Below, piece after piece: positions 16,021-24,970 of a stretch of DNA of 64,000 bases (positions are counted from its first letter, which is position 1; each line of letters begins with the position of its first letter). Made by a program: the position numbers and the translations under genes. The notes below the pieces were generated by a model that ran no database searches, had not been told where the DNA came from, and saw only the letters and a list, made by a program, of their open reading frames with translations. The DNA comes from Shewanella kaireitica (GTDB lineage: Bacteria > Pseudomonadota > Gammaproteobacteria > Enterobacterales > Shewanellaceae): positions 1 through 64,000 of the forward strand of contig NZ_JAKIKQ010000023.1 in assembly GCF_023284045.1 (NCBI RefSeq), in the 5' to 3' direction.

Positions 16021-18015
16021 TTAATCTTTATAGATCACTGTTGTAGATTCAAATGGTAACGATTCTAAAACAACCTTTTCTTCAGCATAATCTATGAAAG
16101 AAAGAGCATCTGTATTACAGATATCGATGCCTTTATCATCACAACTTGGTACGCTATCTGCGTATACAACGCTATATGTATTCTCTGTTGAATTATAAGT
16201 TAAATGATCAACTTTATATGCTTTATAACCTGTAGAAGTTTTAACAAGATCAACTCGGTCAGTTGCTTGCAATTGAGCATCACCTAATGCGTTCCAACCA
16301 TCATTACCGCTAGCATTATAGTTATTAACAATGACTACGTAGTCAGCGGTACTGCTAATAGGTTCCCAACGAGGTTCAGTTTCAGTCCCAATATTTATGT
16401 CAATTGAACTTATATTACCACTGGTATTTTTAACCTCTTCAGTAAAGGTATAACGCATACCGCCCACATACGGGAACTTACCAGCATGGCTACCAACTGG
16501 AAGTGTCGCATCAATGGTAGAAGTTAATAGGTCTGTTAGTACCTCACCACTAATAGTCAGAACAGATAGATAATTTGAAAATGGTAATAGTTCAAGGCTT
16601 GCATGCCCTTCTCTAAACTCGCCAGAAGCTATATCAGTTCGCACGCCACCAGCGCCAACTAAGCCGATCTGTACCTTCTTACCGATAACAGAATTTACAT
16701 CCGTTTGGTTTGCCCAATAGACCATACCTTCAGCAATTAATGGCGCTACATCAGAACCGTGTTTGTCTGTTCCTCCGTCACCAGGGCGACGCTCATGGTT
16801 TATCTCCTGTGGAGCATTTGCTACAACTTCACCGTATGCTTCTTCTAGTGCAGGTTTATAAGTTGCATCAATATGAACACGCATATCGTTATTTTCTTCT
16901 ACATCATCGATAAGTGCAGTTTCATCAATGAAGCTTGCTACTTTTTCGTGATCGGCGCCAGTTAGCAGATCACTTTCTTCACGTTTACCATCTTTGTAAA
17001 ACTCTTCATTGCTCAGCAGTGTATTTTGACCTGCGCAAGACAAAAGCTCACCTTCACTGCCAAATTTTACATCAACCTTTCCAATAGCTTGTGCATATTG
17101 GCCAGCCTGGACAATACACGTTTGCCCTACTTCATCTTTTTGTTTTACTAGCTGAGCATACACACCATTATCACCGTGACCTAAATCCGTAAAATCGCCT
17201 AATAATGTATGAGAATGGCCACCAACAATAACATCTATGTCAGTAGTACCTTCAGCTAGTGCAATATCTCGTGCATTACCGATATGGGATAATACTACAA
17301 TTTTATTTACGCCTTGAGCTTTTAGTGCGTTAACTGTTACTTGGGTGAAGGCGATTTCATTTTCAAATTTAACGTCACCAGTACCCGTTGCAATAGTGGG
17401 CATATCTTCGAGTACTACACCGATAACAGCGACGATTTGCTCATTTTCTTTTACGTCAGTAACATCTTCAAGTTTGCGCTTTGTTGAACCGTCAAAAGCA
17501 AATAATTGATAAGGCTTTAAGTTTTTAGAACCACTCAGAGAAGAGTCAAAACCTGCATCCATATTATTTGCAAGAACTGGGAAATTAACGCTGTCGATAA
17601 AGTTAGCTAGTTTGGCGGTGTCTAGGTCAAATTCATGATTGCCTAGCGCCATTGCATCTAAGCCCATTTGTGATAATAGATCGGCGTTTGCAGTACCTTC
17701 ATTCAGTTTAAAATAAGCGGTACCTTGCCAAGCATCTCCACCATGCAAAAACAGCAAAGGCTGGCTTGTTTCTTCTTTAATTTCATTAGCAGCTTCTAAC
17801 AGTCTTGGATAGCCACCAAATTCATTAAAAACAACTTCACCGTCTTTTCCCATAGTAAAGCTAGACTTAACAGGATCAAAATTGGAGTGAGTATCATTGA
17901 TATGGGCGATCGTCAGCTTAAATCCATCATTACTCTGCTTATCGTCATCATCATTTGAACATGCAGAAAGCGCCGCTAGTAAGGCTACTGCAATCATTGT
18001 TTTTTGTAGTTTCAT
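16021..18015 (-). CDS. lipoprotein 5'-nucleotidase / metallophosphatase (UshA/NadN family)
   Basis: Surface or periplasmic nucleotidase that hydrolyses nucleotides (5'-nucleotidase, possibly UDP-sugar, NAD or FAD). The 664 residues start with a lipoprotein signal and lipobox LSAC (Cys19), followed by an Asp-rich linker. The metallophosphatase domain has AHINDTHSNFDP, GDAWQGT, GNHEFD, LSHIGN and VGGHSHT, the five metal-binding blocks. The C-terminal nucleotide-binding domain ends with the NNYNASGNDGW signature. It is monocistronic. In Shewanella a UshA-type enzyme processes secreted FAD to FMN and AMP, so this protein might act on flavins, but the activity cannot be told from sequence. Confidence 0.85.
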   Translation of the reverse strand: MKLQKTMIAVALLAALSACSNDDDDKQSNDGFKLTIAHINDTHSNFDPVKSSFTMGKDGEVVFNEFGGYPRLLEAANEIKEETSQPLLFLHGGDAWQGTAYFKLNEGTANADLLSQMGLDAMALGNHEFDLDTAKLANFIDSVNFPVLANNMDAGFDSSLSGSKNLKPYQLFAFDGSTKRKLEDVTDVKENEQIVAVIGVVLEDMPTIATGTGDVKFENEIAFTQVTVNALKAQGVNKIVVLSHIGNARDIALAEGTTDIDVIVGGHSHTLLGDFTDLGHGDNGVYAQLVKQKDEVGQTCIVQAGQYAQAIGKVDVKFGSEGELLSCAGQNTLLSNEEFYKDGKREESDLLTGADHEKVASFIDETALIDDVEENNDMRVHIDATYKPALEEAYGEVVANAPQEINHERRPGDGGTDKHGSDVAPLIAEGMVYWANQTDVNSVIGKKVQIGLVGAGGVRTDIASGEFREGHASLELLPFSNYLSVLTISGEVLTDLLTSTIDATLPVGSHAGKFPYVGGMRYTFTEEVKNTSGNISSIDINIGTETEPRWEPISSTADYVVIVNNYNASGNDGWNALGDAQLQATDRVDLVKTSTGYKAYKVDHLTYNSTENTYSVVYADSVPSCDDKGIDICNTDALSFIDYAEEKVVLESLPFESTTVIYKD

Positions 18016-18404
18016 TATGATTTTCTTCTTTTATTTAGGACCCGCCGACAAAATAGCAGAAGTTATTTAGAGAAACCACTCAGGTTAATACCTTGTAAAT
18101 TCAACATATACAACAACATAGTTACAGGTAGTGAAGGTTTATATCAACAATAAGTATAAAGAGCTAACTGTAGAATACCTTTAGAAATATAGAACCTCAC
18201 AGCTGCAGAAGTTGATTTGTTTAATCGATTAACTGGATACTCTGAAGTGTGAAAAATCGCACACCTGTTGAAATGTTGTTTTAAGTTTAGCGGTGTTTGG
18301 TTACTTATTTGTGAGCAATAAAAAGACAACTAATTCCAAAAAGAGTTATAAATGTTATAAAAAAAAGCCAGCGTATTAGCTGGCTTTGTTCGAAGCGTTT
18401 TACT
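18016..18404. other. intergenic region between nucleotidase and aminopeptidase genes
   Basis: Contains the aminopeptidase terminator at 18358-18387 and the presumed nucleotidase promoter. A 61-codon frame at 18144-18329 has no ribosome site and an atypical composition, so I do not call it. Nothing else is seen. Confidence 0.5.
18358..18387 (-). terminator. aminopeptidase terminator
   Basis: On the minus strand, AAAGCCAGC pairs with GCTGGCTTT around a 6-nt loop and is followed by eight T. It sits 18 bp after the aminopeptidase stop. Confidence 0.9.
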
Positions 18405-20984
18405 TTAGAATTGCTTTAGGTAACTAGCAACACTTGCTTGTTCACGTTGCTTTAGACTTACGCAATTGCGAACGCTTTCATCTAACTTTGCAAGCGTTCT
18501 TTTAAACTCTGGATTTGCCTTTAACTTAGGTGCAAAAAACTTATCGGTGGTTTCAAGTGAGCTTAACTCGCAGCCCGAACCGGTATAATAAGGAATATTT
18601 GCTACCGCAAATGGAGGCAGCTTATCTTTTATCGTTGAGTAATTAGCATAAACCCAATTTCTAAAGCGTAAGCGACGCGCTTCAGTATATGACTGTCCAG
18701 ACAAAACATATCTCAAATCAGGGGCATTGATCTTATCTGTCAGTGAATAAGCTAGCATATCATCTTGCAGTTTTTCAGTAGGAGCATAACCTAAGGCGTT
18801 CATTAAACGAGTACGTTTTTGTGGATCTTTAGTCTTCTCAAACTCACTCTTAACGAGATTTAGCAACTGCTCATCGCCGTAATACACTGCTACGGTAAGA
18901 TAAGTACCGATAAGGTAAGGATCAACTTGATCGTTTCCTGCAATATACGCCTTAGCTTGCTTAGTCGCTGTTGCAATAATGTCTTTGTCTTTGGCTTCAA
19001 ACGCCAACAAGTTGATCAAAGTAGGACGAAGCTTGCTAATTGCGGTCTTTTCATTGGCTTTAGCTTCTACGCCGTATTTTTCAATCGCACTACTCGCACG
19101 CTGAGAGATAAAGTTCGCCCATTGTGCTTTGTTGCTTTCATCAATAAATGTACGTTTTTGAGACTGTAGGTAACCTAATGCAGTAGAAACTATCTCTGGA
19201 TGTTGGTCGTCAATGAACTCGCCAAGGATGTTAAGCAACTCGCCCCCAGAAACGAAACCAGCATCAAGTAATGCATCTGCAGATGAGATTAAAGCTTTTC
19301 GCTCCCGAGGAGTTAACTGTGTTTTAGCATTGGCGAGTAGAGATTGCATCTGCGCCTCTTCTAATAACCAGCGATAGTAGCCCATTGCATCGGAATCTGG
19401 ATAGATCCAGTCTGGTGCAAAGGATAACGCCACAGTCTGGCTCTCTTTCGTTAACAAAACTGTTTTATGTTCAACCTTGCCACCTTTACCAAACTTGATA
19501 GAAACAGGCACTGTCCAAGTTTGATCTTTCGCCTTAGTTCCAGCAGTAACAAATCGGCTTTGTGTTAATGTCAGCTTATTGCCTTTAAGATCCACTTTTA
19601 TTAAAGGATAAGAAGACTGCTCAATGAATGTACCTAATACCGCACCGACATCCTTACCTGAAGATTTAGAAAGCGCATTCCATAAATCATCTGCTTGAGT
19701 ATTCTGAAAAGCATGATCTTTGATGTACTGACGTATTCCCGCCTTAAACTCTTTTTCACCGATATAGTTTTCGACCATATCAAGCACGGCTTCCCCCTTA
19801 CTATAAGCTAGACCTAAACCGTCCATGATGTCCGCTTCAGTTTTAATAGGCTTACGGATAGGCTTTGTTGAAACCCTTGCATCCATCGCCATCACATAGT
19901 TTTTCGAAAGAGAAAGATCAGATTCAAACTCAGGGTGAATTTGATGGGTAATTTTTGCAGCCATCCAGCTAGCAAATGCTTCGTTTAACCAAAGATCATT
20001 CCACCACTGCATGGTCACTAAGTTGCCATACCATTGGTGTGCTAGCTCATGGGCTATTATCGATACCGCTCGTTCTTTACTATTTTGGCTAGCATTTTTT
20101 TCATCTACTAACAGAATGTCTTCTCTGTAAGTCACTAGGCCGGCATTTTCCATCGCGCCGAAAGGAAACTCTGGCACCGCAACGGTATCTAGCTTTTCAT
20201 AAGGGTAATCAACACCAAAGTAATCTTCCAAAGCCGCCAACACTTCCGGCATTTTCTTAGCTGCGTACTGTGCTAACTCAATTTTCCCTTTAGTCGTAAT
20301 CACTCTACCAGGGACTTTCATACCATTAACTTCTATCTCTTCAAATTGCCCTATTGCAAATGCAATAAGGTAAGACGACAAAGGTTTAGTTTGTTTAAAA
20401 ACATGAGTGGTTAAACCATTCTTTTCTTTAGCCGATAGCTCTGGCGTGTTGCTATAAACTTTTTCAGTACTCGGCGCTGTAATAGTCACTTGATACGGGA
20501 TCTTGTAACCTGGCTCATCGAAGCTTGGAAACGCTCGGCGCGCATCACTCATTTCAAACTGAGTAAATAAATAAGGCTGGCCACCATCAATCGTCTTATA
20601 CAGACCAACAGACTGCCTATTATAGGGCGCGGTAAAATCCATAGAAAGATGGTATTTACCAGGTTCTATGACATGCTTACAATCAAACAAAACGACACCG
20701 GTGTCTTGCATTGTTGCTGCCATTTGGCAGTCTTTGGCGCCCGCTAACAAGATATTGCTGGCAGTGTATTCTAATCCGTTTAACTGCAATTGCTGAGTGG
20801 ACTCTTTAACAATAAGTTCTATTGTGGTGCTACCTGAGAAATTTTCTTTCTGTGGATCTAGATTAAGCTTCACCGACTGCGTGATAGGCTCGGCAACTTT
20901 ACTTAATACGTATTCGTTAGAATATGTATTAAAGCTAGTTACACAAGAAAGTGTGACCAAAGAGGCCGTAACGACTCTATACAT
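18405..20984 (-). CDS. exported M1 aminopeptidase (PepN/ERAP-like)
   Basis: Zinc aminopeptidase of about 859 residues. Motifs are FGAMENAGLVTYRE (the GAMEN exopeptidase motif) and HELAHQWYGNLVTMQWWNDLWLNEAF (split here: HELAH zinc site, then LNEAF carrying the third ligand). A C-terminal ERAP1-like helical domain covers the last 330 residues. I chose ATG 20984 because AGGAAT lies seven bases upstream and the protein then starts with a clean signal peptide (YRVVTASLVTLSCVTSFNTYS). The longer frame from 21041 would bury that signal. It is therefore periplasmic or secreted, unlike cytoplasmic PepN. It is monocistronic with a strong terminator. Confidence 0.88.
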   Translation of the reverse strand: MYRVVTASLVTLSCVTSFNTYSNEYVLSKVAEPITQSVKLNLDPQKENFSGSTTIELIVKESTQQLQLNGLEYTASNILLAGAKDCQMAATMQDTGVVLFDCKHVIEPGKYHLSMDFTAPYNRQSVGLYKTIDGGQPYLFTQFEMSDARRAFPSFDEPGYKIPYQVTITAPSTEKVYSNTPELSAKEKNGLTTHVFKQTKPLSSYLIAFAIGQFEEIEVNGMKVPGRVITTKGKIELAQYAAKKMPEVLAALEDYFGVDYPYEKLDTVAVPEFPFGAMENAGLVTYREDILLVDEKNASQNSKERAVSIIAHELAHQWYGNLVTMQWWNDLWLNEAFASWMAAKITHQIHPEFESDLSLSKNYVMAMDARVSTKPIRKPIKTEADIMDGLGLAYSKGEAVLDMVENYIGEKEFKAGIRQYIKDHAFQNTQADDLWNALSKSSGKDVGAVLGTFIEQSSYPLIKVDLKGNKLTLTQSRFVTAGTKAKDQTWTVPVSIKFGKGGKVEHKTVLLTKESQTVALSFAPDWIYPDSDAMGYYRWLLEEAQMQSLLANAKTQLTPRERKALISSADALLDAGFVSGGELLNILGEFIDDQHPEIVSTALGYLQSQKRTFIDESNKAQWANFISQRASSAIEKYGVEAKANEKTAISKLRPTLINLLAFEAKDKDIIATATKQAKAYIAGNDQVDPYLIGTYLTVAVYYGDEQLLNLVKSEFEKTKDPQKRTRLMNALGYAPTEKLQDDMLAYSLTDKINAPDLRYVLSGQSYTEARRLRFRNWVYANYSTIKDKLPPFAVANIPYYTGSGCELSSLETTDKFFAPKLKANPEFKRTLAKLDESVRNCVSLKQREQASVASYLKQF

Positions 20985-21267
20985 GTAAATTCCTATTTTC
21001 TTGTTTTGCGCTAAATCGAGCTTCCATGCTTTTGTCTGCATCGATTTTTTGGCTAAAAGAGTAGCGATACTGGTGTAAAATCGACTAGAAGTTTTACAAG
21101 CGGTAACGCTTTACCCAAGTAAGATAACAAATAATTAACAGCGGCGGGAGCAACAACATGCAGTGTGCTAAAGCATGTTGTAACAATTCATGACACAGTC
21201 AGCTTTAACAGTATAAAACGTTAAATAGTGAATAAATCAACTTCAGTAAACGACTCCAAAACGGCGT

Positions 21268-22071
21268 CTAAAATGGACATGGACTATAGCCAAGCATTTT
21301 GATGCCAGTGACTGGATGGGCAAATTCTAGACGAGTTGCATGTAACATTAGTCGCGGCGCTAATTGCTGGGAGTAATCGCTACCATAAAGGTCACAGCCG
21401 ATAATGGGATGACCTAAATACTGGCTATGGATCCTAAGTTGGTGAGTACGCCCGGTTGTTGGCGTCAACTCTACTCGGGTTACCGTAATCGCTTTGCTTG
21501 AGCTGTCAGCTTGAAAGCCCTCTATTGCCAGAGCATTGTAAACAGAGCGCGCGGCCTTGCCTTCTTGCTCACATAACTTCATCAATGGAAAGTTCGGTCT
21601 ATCTTTAGCGATAGCGGCAGTTATTATTCCAGTGGTTTCAGTCAACTCTCCCAGCAGCAATGCCGTGTAACGCTTTAATACCGTACGTTCGCTAAACTGT
21701 CGACACAACAGCGCATTAATCTGCTTATTCAGCGCAATAACCATCACACCGGAAGTGCCAAAATCCAATCGATGCACTAAACAGCAACCAGGAAAATTCT
21801 TAACTAAGCGGTAATGAACGGAATCAATATTTGCTGGATTTTTACCTGATAATGATAATAAACCAGAAGGTTTGTTGATAAGGAGTATGTGTTCATCCTG
21901 ATAAAGAATGGTTATCTCTTCAAAACAACGAGGCGCAATAAAATCATCAACCACAGGGAGCATATGTGAAACCGTATGTACTAAAGAATTGGCAGCAATC
22001 ATACAGCAAGCTTTGCGATTCAACGACTGAAGTAACAGTTTATCGGGAAAAGAATTATTACGATAATGCAC
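21268..22071 (-). CDS. RluA-family pseudouridine synthase
   Basis: RNA-modifying enzyme that isomerises uridine to pseudouridine in rRNA or tRNA. In 267 residues the catalytic motif HRLDFGTSG is present (Asp nucleophile), with upstream INKPSGLLS, and downstream RYTALLLGEL and TGRTHQLRIHSQYLGHPIIGCDLYG, the classic RluA blocks. It lacks an S4 domain, so it is closer to RluA/TruC than RluC/RluD. Residues 1-45 are an extra, poorly conserved N-terminus and the GTG start at 22071 has no clear ribosome site, so translation may begin later (for example the Met at 22002). Site specificity is not known. Confidence 0.85.
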   Translation of the reverse strand: MHYRNNSFPDKLLLQSLNRKACCMIAANSLVHTVSHMLPVVDDFIAPRCFEEITILYQDEHILLINKPSGLLSLSGKNPANIDSVHYRLVKNFPGCCLVHRLDFGTSGVMVIALNKQINALLCRQFSERTVLKRYTALLLGELTETTGIITAAIAKDRPNFPLMKLCEQEGKAARSVYNALAIEGFQADSSSKAITVTRVELTPTTGRTHQLRIHSQYLGHPIIGCDLYGSDYSQQLAPRLMLHATRLEFAHPVTGIKMLGYSPCPF

Positions 22072-22314
22072 TTTAACACTAACAACGTTAATTAATTACC
22101 TTAATATGATGTATAGTCAAAATACCGCATAAAAAGTCAGTTATAGAAATATATCCCCGAGAATTTTCTAACCGAACTGCATAGCTAAGCAAAAACATGT
22201 ATAAATCGACTTAGTGTTTACAGCGACAAGTATGGAGAAGAGATAAGCAATAGCAAACTGCTCAGTCGAAAGCGCGTCCCTGCACCTTCTTTGGGGGTAT
22301 TTATTTCCAGTACT

Positions 22315-23355
22315 TTAGAAGTCTATTCTAAAACCAATACTAGCAATAGTATCGTCAAAATCTGAATACTGCTTAACATCAAATTGACCGATTTCGGTGT
22401 GAATGCGTGTCGATTTGCTTAAACGATACTCTGCGCCTATTGCCCATTGTGAAACTTCCGGGACATCGGTTGCGGCTTCGCCCAGTGCGTCATAAACTCG
22501 ACCGGCGATTTTACCAGTACCTGAATCGTCATGACCATATTGCGCTTTTAGCAACAACTTATCGATTTGATATTTTGCGCTAATAATAAAGCCGTCACCA
22601 TCTCTTTGTTCCCAATTGGTCTTATTAGGATTAACCAATTCAGAACTTTGATAAATAGTGCCCAGCATTAAGTTACCCGCTTTATATTGAGCAACGGCTC
22701 GAACACCTTTGATATCTTCTACGCCATCGGTATAAGCAGCAGCTAAGTACAAATTGCTGCTCTTAAAGTGCTTATCACCATAAGTCACAGCCACTTGGTA
22801 ATTTCCATTGTCGCGACGAATATCATCTTCAGCGTAATAGTTATCTTCCATAATATAACTTGCGCCAAACTGGATGTTGTTCCATTTTTGCGTTCTATAT
22901 AGAAGTGAATCTCCCCAGCGTTTGTCGCCAGCAAACAAACGGTCATGCTTCATCGAATACATGTCCATGGCATCTGCTGTTCCTTTAGCCATTTTAAATA
23001 CAGGATCTATTCGACCAGCTGCTAGCTGTCCATAAGTGCTGTGTTTTATCCCCAAAAACGTAGGGCGAGCAGAAAATGGATTACTGCCTTTATCTTGTGA
23101 CGCACCATTAACCCCAACTTCAATCTGATAGAAAACACTGAAGTCTTGAGTCAGTGCAGCATCACCTTTAATCCCTAAACGACTCCAGTTGTTCTCTAAC
23201 ACTGTACCGCTCTTGCCATTGTGGGTAGCACTTCCACTGTCAGAATTGGTAATCGAATAATCGATACGGCCATAGAATTTATATGCATCAGCCATTACGC
23301 TTGGTGAGGCTAAAACTGCTACTGCAACCAAAGCTAGTTTCATTGTTTTCATCAT
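22315..23355 (-). CDS. outer-membrane trimeric porin
   Basis: General diffusion porin of the Gram-negative porin family, 346 residues with signal peptide (LALVAVAVLASPSVMA). It begins KFYGRIDYS and ends GFRIDF, the terminal aromatic strand needed for barrel assembly. Repeated amphipathic strands separated by polar loops fit a 16-strand barrel. It lies downstream of the FMN-binding lipoprotein gene on the same strand. The 81-bp gap contains a hairpin (23389-23423), so the genes may be partly co-transcribed. In this context it may admit the substrate or electron acceptor of the flavin module (inference). Confidence 0.85.
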   Translation of the reverse strand: MMKTMKLALVAVAVLASPSVMADAYKFYGRIDYSITNSDSGSATHNGKSGTVLENNWSRLGIKGDAALTQDFSVFYQIEVGVNGASQDKGSNPFSARPTFLGIKHSTYGQLAAGRIDPVFKMAKGTADAMDMYSMKHDRLFAGDKRWGDSLLYRTQKWNNIQFGASYIMEDNYYAEDDIRRDNGNYQVAVTYGDKHFKSSNLYLAAAYTDGVEDIKGVRAVAQYKAGNLMLGTIYQSSELVNPNKTNWEQRDGDGFIISAKYQIDKLLLKAQYGHDDSGTGKIAGRVYDALGEAATDVPEVSQWAIGAEYRLSKSTRIHTEIGQFDVKQYSDFDDTIASIGFRIDF

Positions 23356-23388
23356 TGTATCTCTTTAATTATATAATTTAGTCAACAT

Positions 23389-23423
23389 ATTGTTCCCACT
23401 GCTCTAGGTCAGTTAGGAACAAT
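23389..23423 (-). terminator. intercistronic hairpin, lipoprotein to porin
   Basis: ATTGTTCC (23389-23396) pairs with GGAACAAT (23416-23423), and inner ACTG/CAGT pairs extend the stem. There is no T-run, so it may be an attenuator or an mRNA-stability element rather than a full terminator. Confidence 0.45.
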
Positions 23424-23436
23424 CATTTTTATTAAT

Positions 23437-24768
23437 CTAGAATTTTTTGTGCTCTACAATTACGTTGTCTTGGCGCATCTGTTGGTAAAGAATGTCCGCT
23501 TGCTTTAGATAATGATCCCAAGCATCAGAGCGCTTAGTAAATCCAGTCGCAGCGTAGCTTCCGGTATCACCGGTTGCAGGAAGATCATCAATTAGGAACA
23601 GTGAACCACCTTGCTGGAGGTGTTCATTTAACGCATCAATCATGACGTTAAAACCAATTCTTGCTGGCTCAACATAATTGATAGATTCATATTTAGACTG
23701 ACGATAGAATTTCTTTAATGAGGCATCGCTGATCTGTTTTTTCTCATCAGCAAAAATTTCGTCGTAATGGGCTTTAGTGATCTGCTTGCTATTCTTGTCT
23801 ACCACTAAACGTAAGATCGCAGTGACCCCAGTCCACTTACCTTTTTCATCAAGCAACTTTTGTGCATTTTGATAGAATAACTGCTCTGTGCCCTCTCCAT
23901 TAATTTGAGCATGTATTTTAGCTGTGAGCGGTACCATTGATTGCTGAATACTATTGGATGCTCCTGCAACAACGTCTATGCCAGCATACTTTAAGCGATT
24001 AGGCTCTTTTAATTTATTGCGGAGCGCGGGGTCAAAATCAGGGTTCAGTTCAAACGTTAACTTGTCTTGTTCAACCATTAATTTTTCCATGGTAAGGGCT
24101 GACTGCACCCAAGCAGTGCCCTTTTTCTTACCCATAGAGAAGTTGTATTCAGACATACGCTTAGGCACATCTTGGTAAAGGCGAGTGTAATAGTTAGGAC
24201 GACCACTCTCATTAAATTCAGCAAATATCACGTCTTTAGCGTTACTATTATCAGTTACAATCGCTACGCTGCCCATATGCCCCTGACGGAAGCGTGCTTC
24301 TTGATAATAATAATCACCTTTTAGTAAGCCTAATTGTGGTTGAATAGACCATTTCAACTTAAAGTTGTCATCTCCTGATGCTTCTTTAGAGCCTACTGCT
24401 ACATATTCTGGTGTGGTACCGTCAACTCTTGGGAGGGTATTAATCGCTTTTAGTATGCCATTGGATGAGTAAGTCGCTCCTGATACAGCATCAATACCTT
24501 CTTGGCCATTATTAGCAACCACTTTTGATAATAGTCTCTCTGCATTCAAATACAGTGATTCGGTCTCTTTATGTGATTTAGTTTTAATATCAACTATGTG
24601 GCCATTCTTTACTTCTACGGTAAGTGTAATAATACTTTTCTTACCTTTCGCTGATACATCATGTATTCCATCTACATACTTGCCACTGGGTGTTGTACTG
24701 CTACATCCCGCTAAGGTCATTGTTATAATAGCTGCGGCACTAAATACAAGTTTACGATTAAATTTCAT
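23437..24768 (-). CDS. multi-domain FMN-binding lipoprotein (PplA-like, predicted flavinylated)
   Basis: Envelope flavoprotein of 443 residues. Lipobox LAGC places the lipid at Cys22. Residues 25-110 are a classic FMN_bind domain with the ApbE target motif DAVSGATYSS (Asp93 to Thr99), where FMN is expected on Thr99. Residues 140-290 look like a second copy: an EFNESG...YYTR core and a degenerate motif DVVAGASNS (265-273), with Ala in place of the first Ser. Residues 310-443 (YDEIFADE core) may be a third, more diverged repeat. PplA of Listeria has two such domains and carries electrons outside the cell. The divergent ApbE gene is the obvious flavinylating enzyme. An electron-transfer role in the periplasm or outer membrane is inference. 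Confidence 0.8.
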   Translation of the reverse strand: MKFNRKLVFSAAAIITMTLAGCSSTTPSGKYVDGIHDVSAKGKKSIITLTVEVKNGHIVDIKTKSHKETESLYLNAERLLSKVVANNGQEGIDAVSGATYSSNGILKAINTLPRVDGTTPEYVAVGSKEASGDDNFKLKWSIQPQLGLLKGDYYYQEARFRQGHMGSVAIVTDNSNAKDVIFAEFNESGRPNYYTRLYQDVPKRMSEYNFSMGKKKGTAWVQSALTMEKLMVEQDKLTFELNPDFDPALRNKLKEPNRLKYAGIDVVAGASNSIQQSMVPLTAKIHAQINGEGTEQLFYQNAQKLLDEKGKWTGVTAILRLVVDKNSKQITKAHYDEIFADEKKQISDASLKKFYRQSKYESINYVEPARIGFNVMIDALNEHLQQGGSLFLIDDLPATGDTGSYAATGFTKRSDAWDHYLKQADILYQQMRQDNVIVEHKKF

Positions 24769-24828
24769 ATTAAAACCTTAAAATGTTATTTCATTGCCAA
24801 CAGCATAAAAGGATAAATATTTTGGACA

Positions 24829-24846
24829 ATTGCGGAAAACCGCAAT
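24829..24846. promoter_or_regulatory. 18-bp palindrome between lipoprotein and apbE (candidate regulator site)
   Basis: ATTGCGG-AAAA-CCGCAAT is a perfect palindrome in the 202-bp divergent promoter region. Its 11-bp part TGCGGAAAACC recurs, on the other strand, at 26249-26259 upstream of the histidine kinase gene, with further matches in the next six bases. This makes it a plausible binding site for the response regulator encoded at 28115. Confidence 0.5.
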
Positions 24847-24970
24847 GAAGTGAGGTTTGTTCTATTTTTTTGACGAAGATAACATTTGTAAAAATGCGTT
24901 TTTAAATTTCAATAAGTTCATGATAATAATTAATAGGTAAGGTTAGCCACTTAAAACCAAAGGTTGTTAC

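Noticed and set aside
18144..18329. 61-codon frame on the minus strand between nucleotidase and aminopeptidase genes
   Set aside because: No ribosome site, no recognisable protein features, and it lies in AT-rich intergenic sequence.
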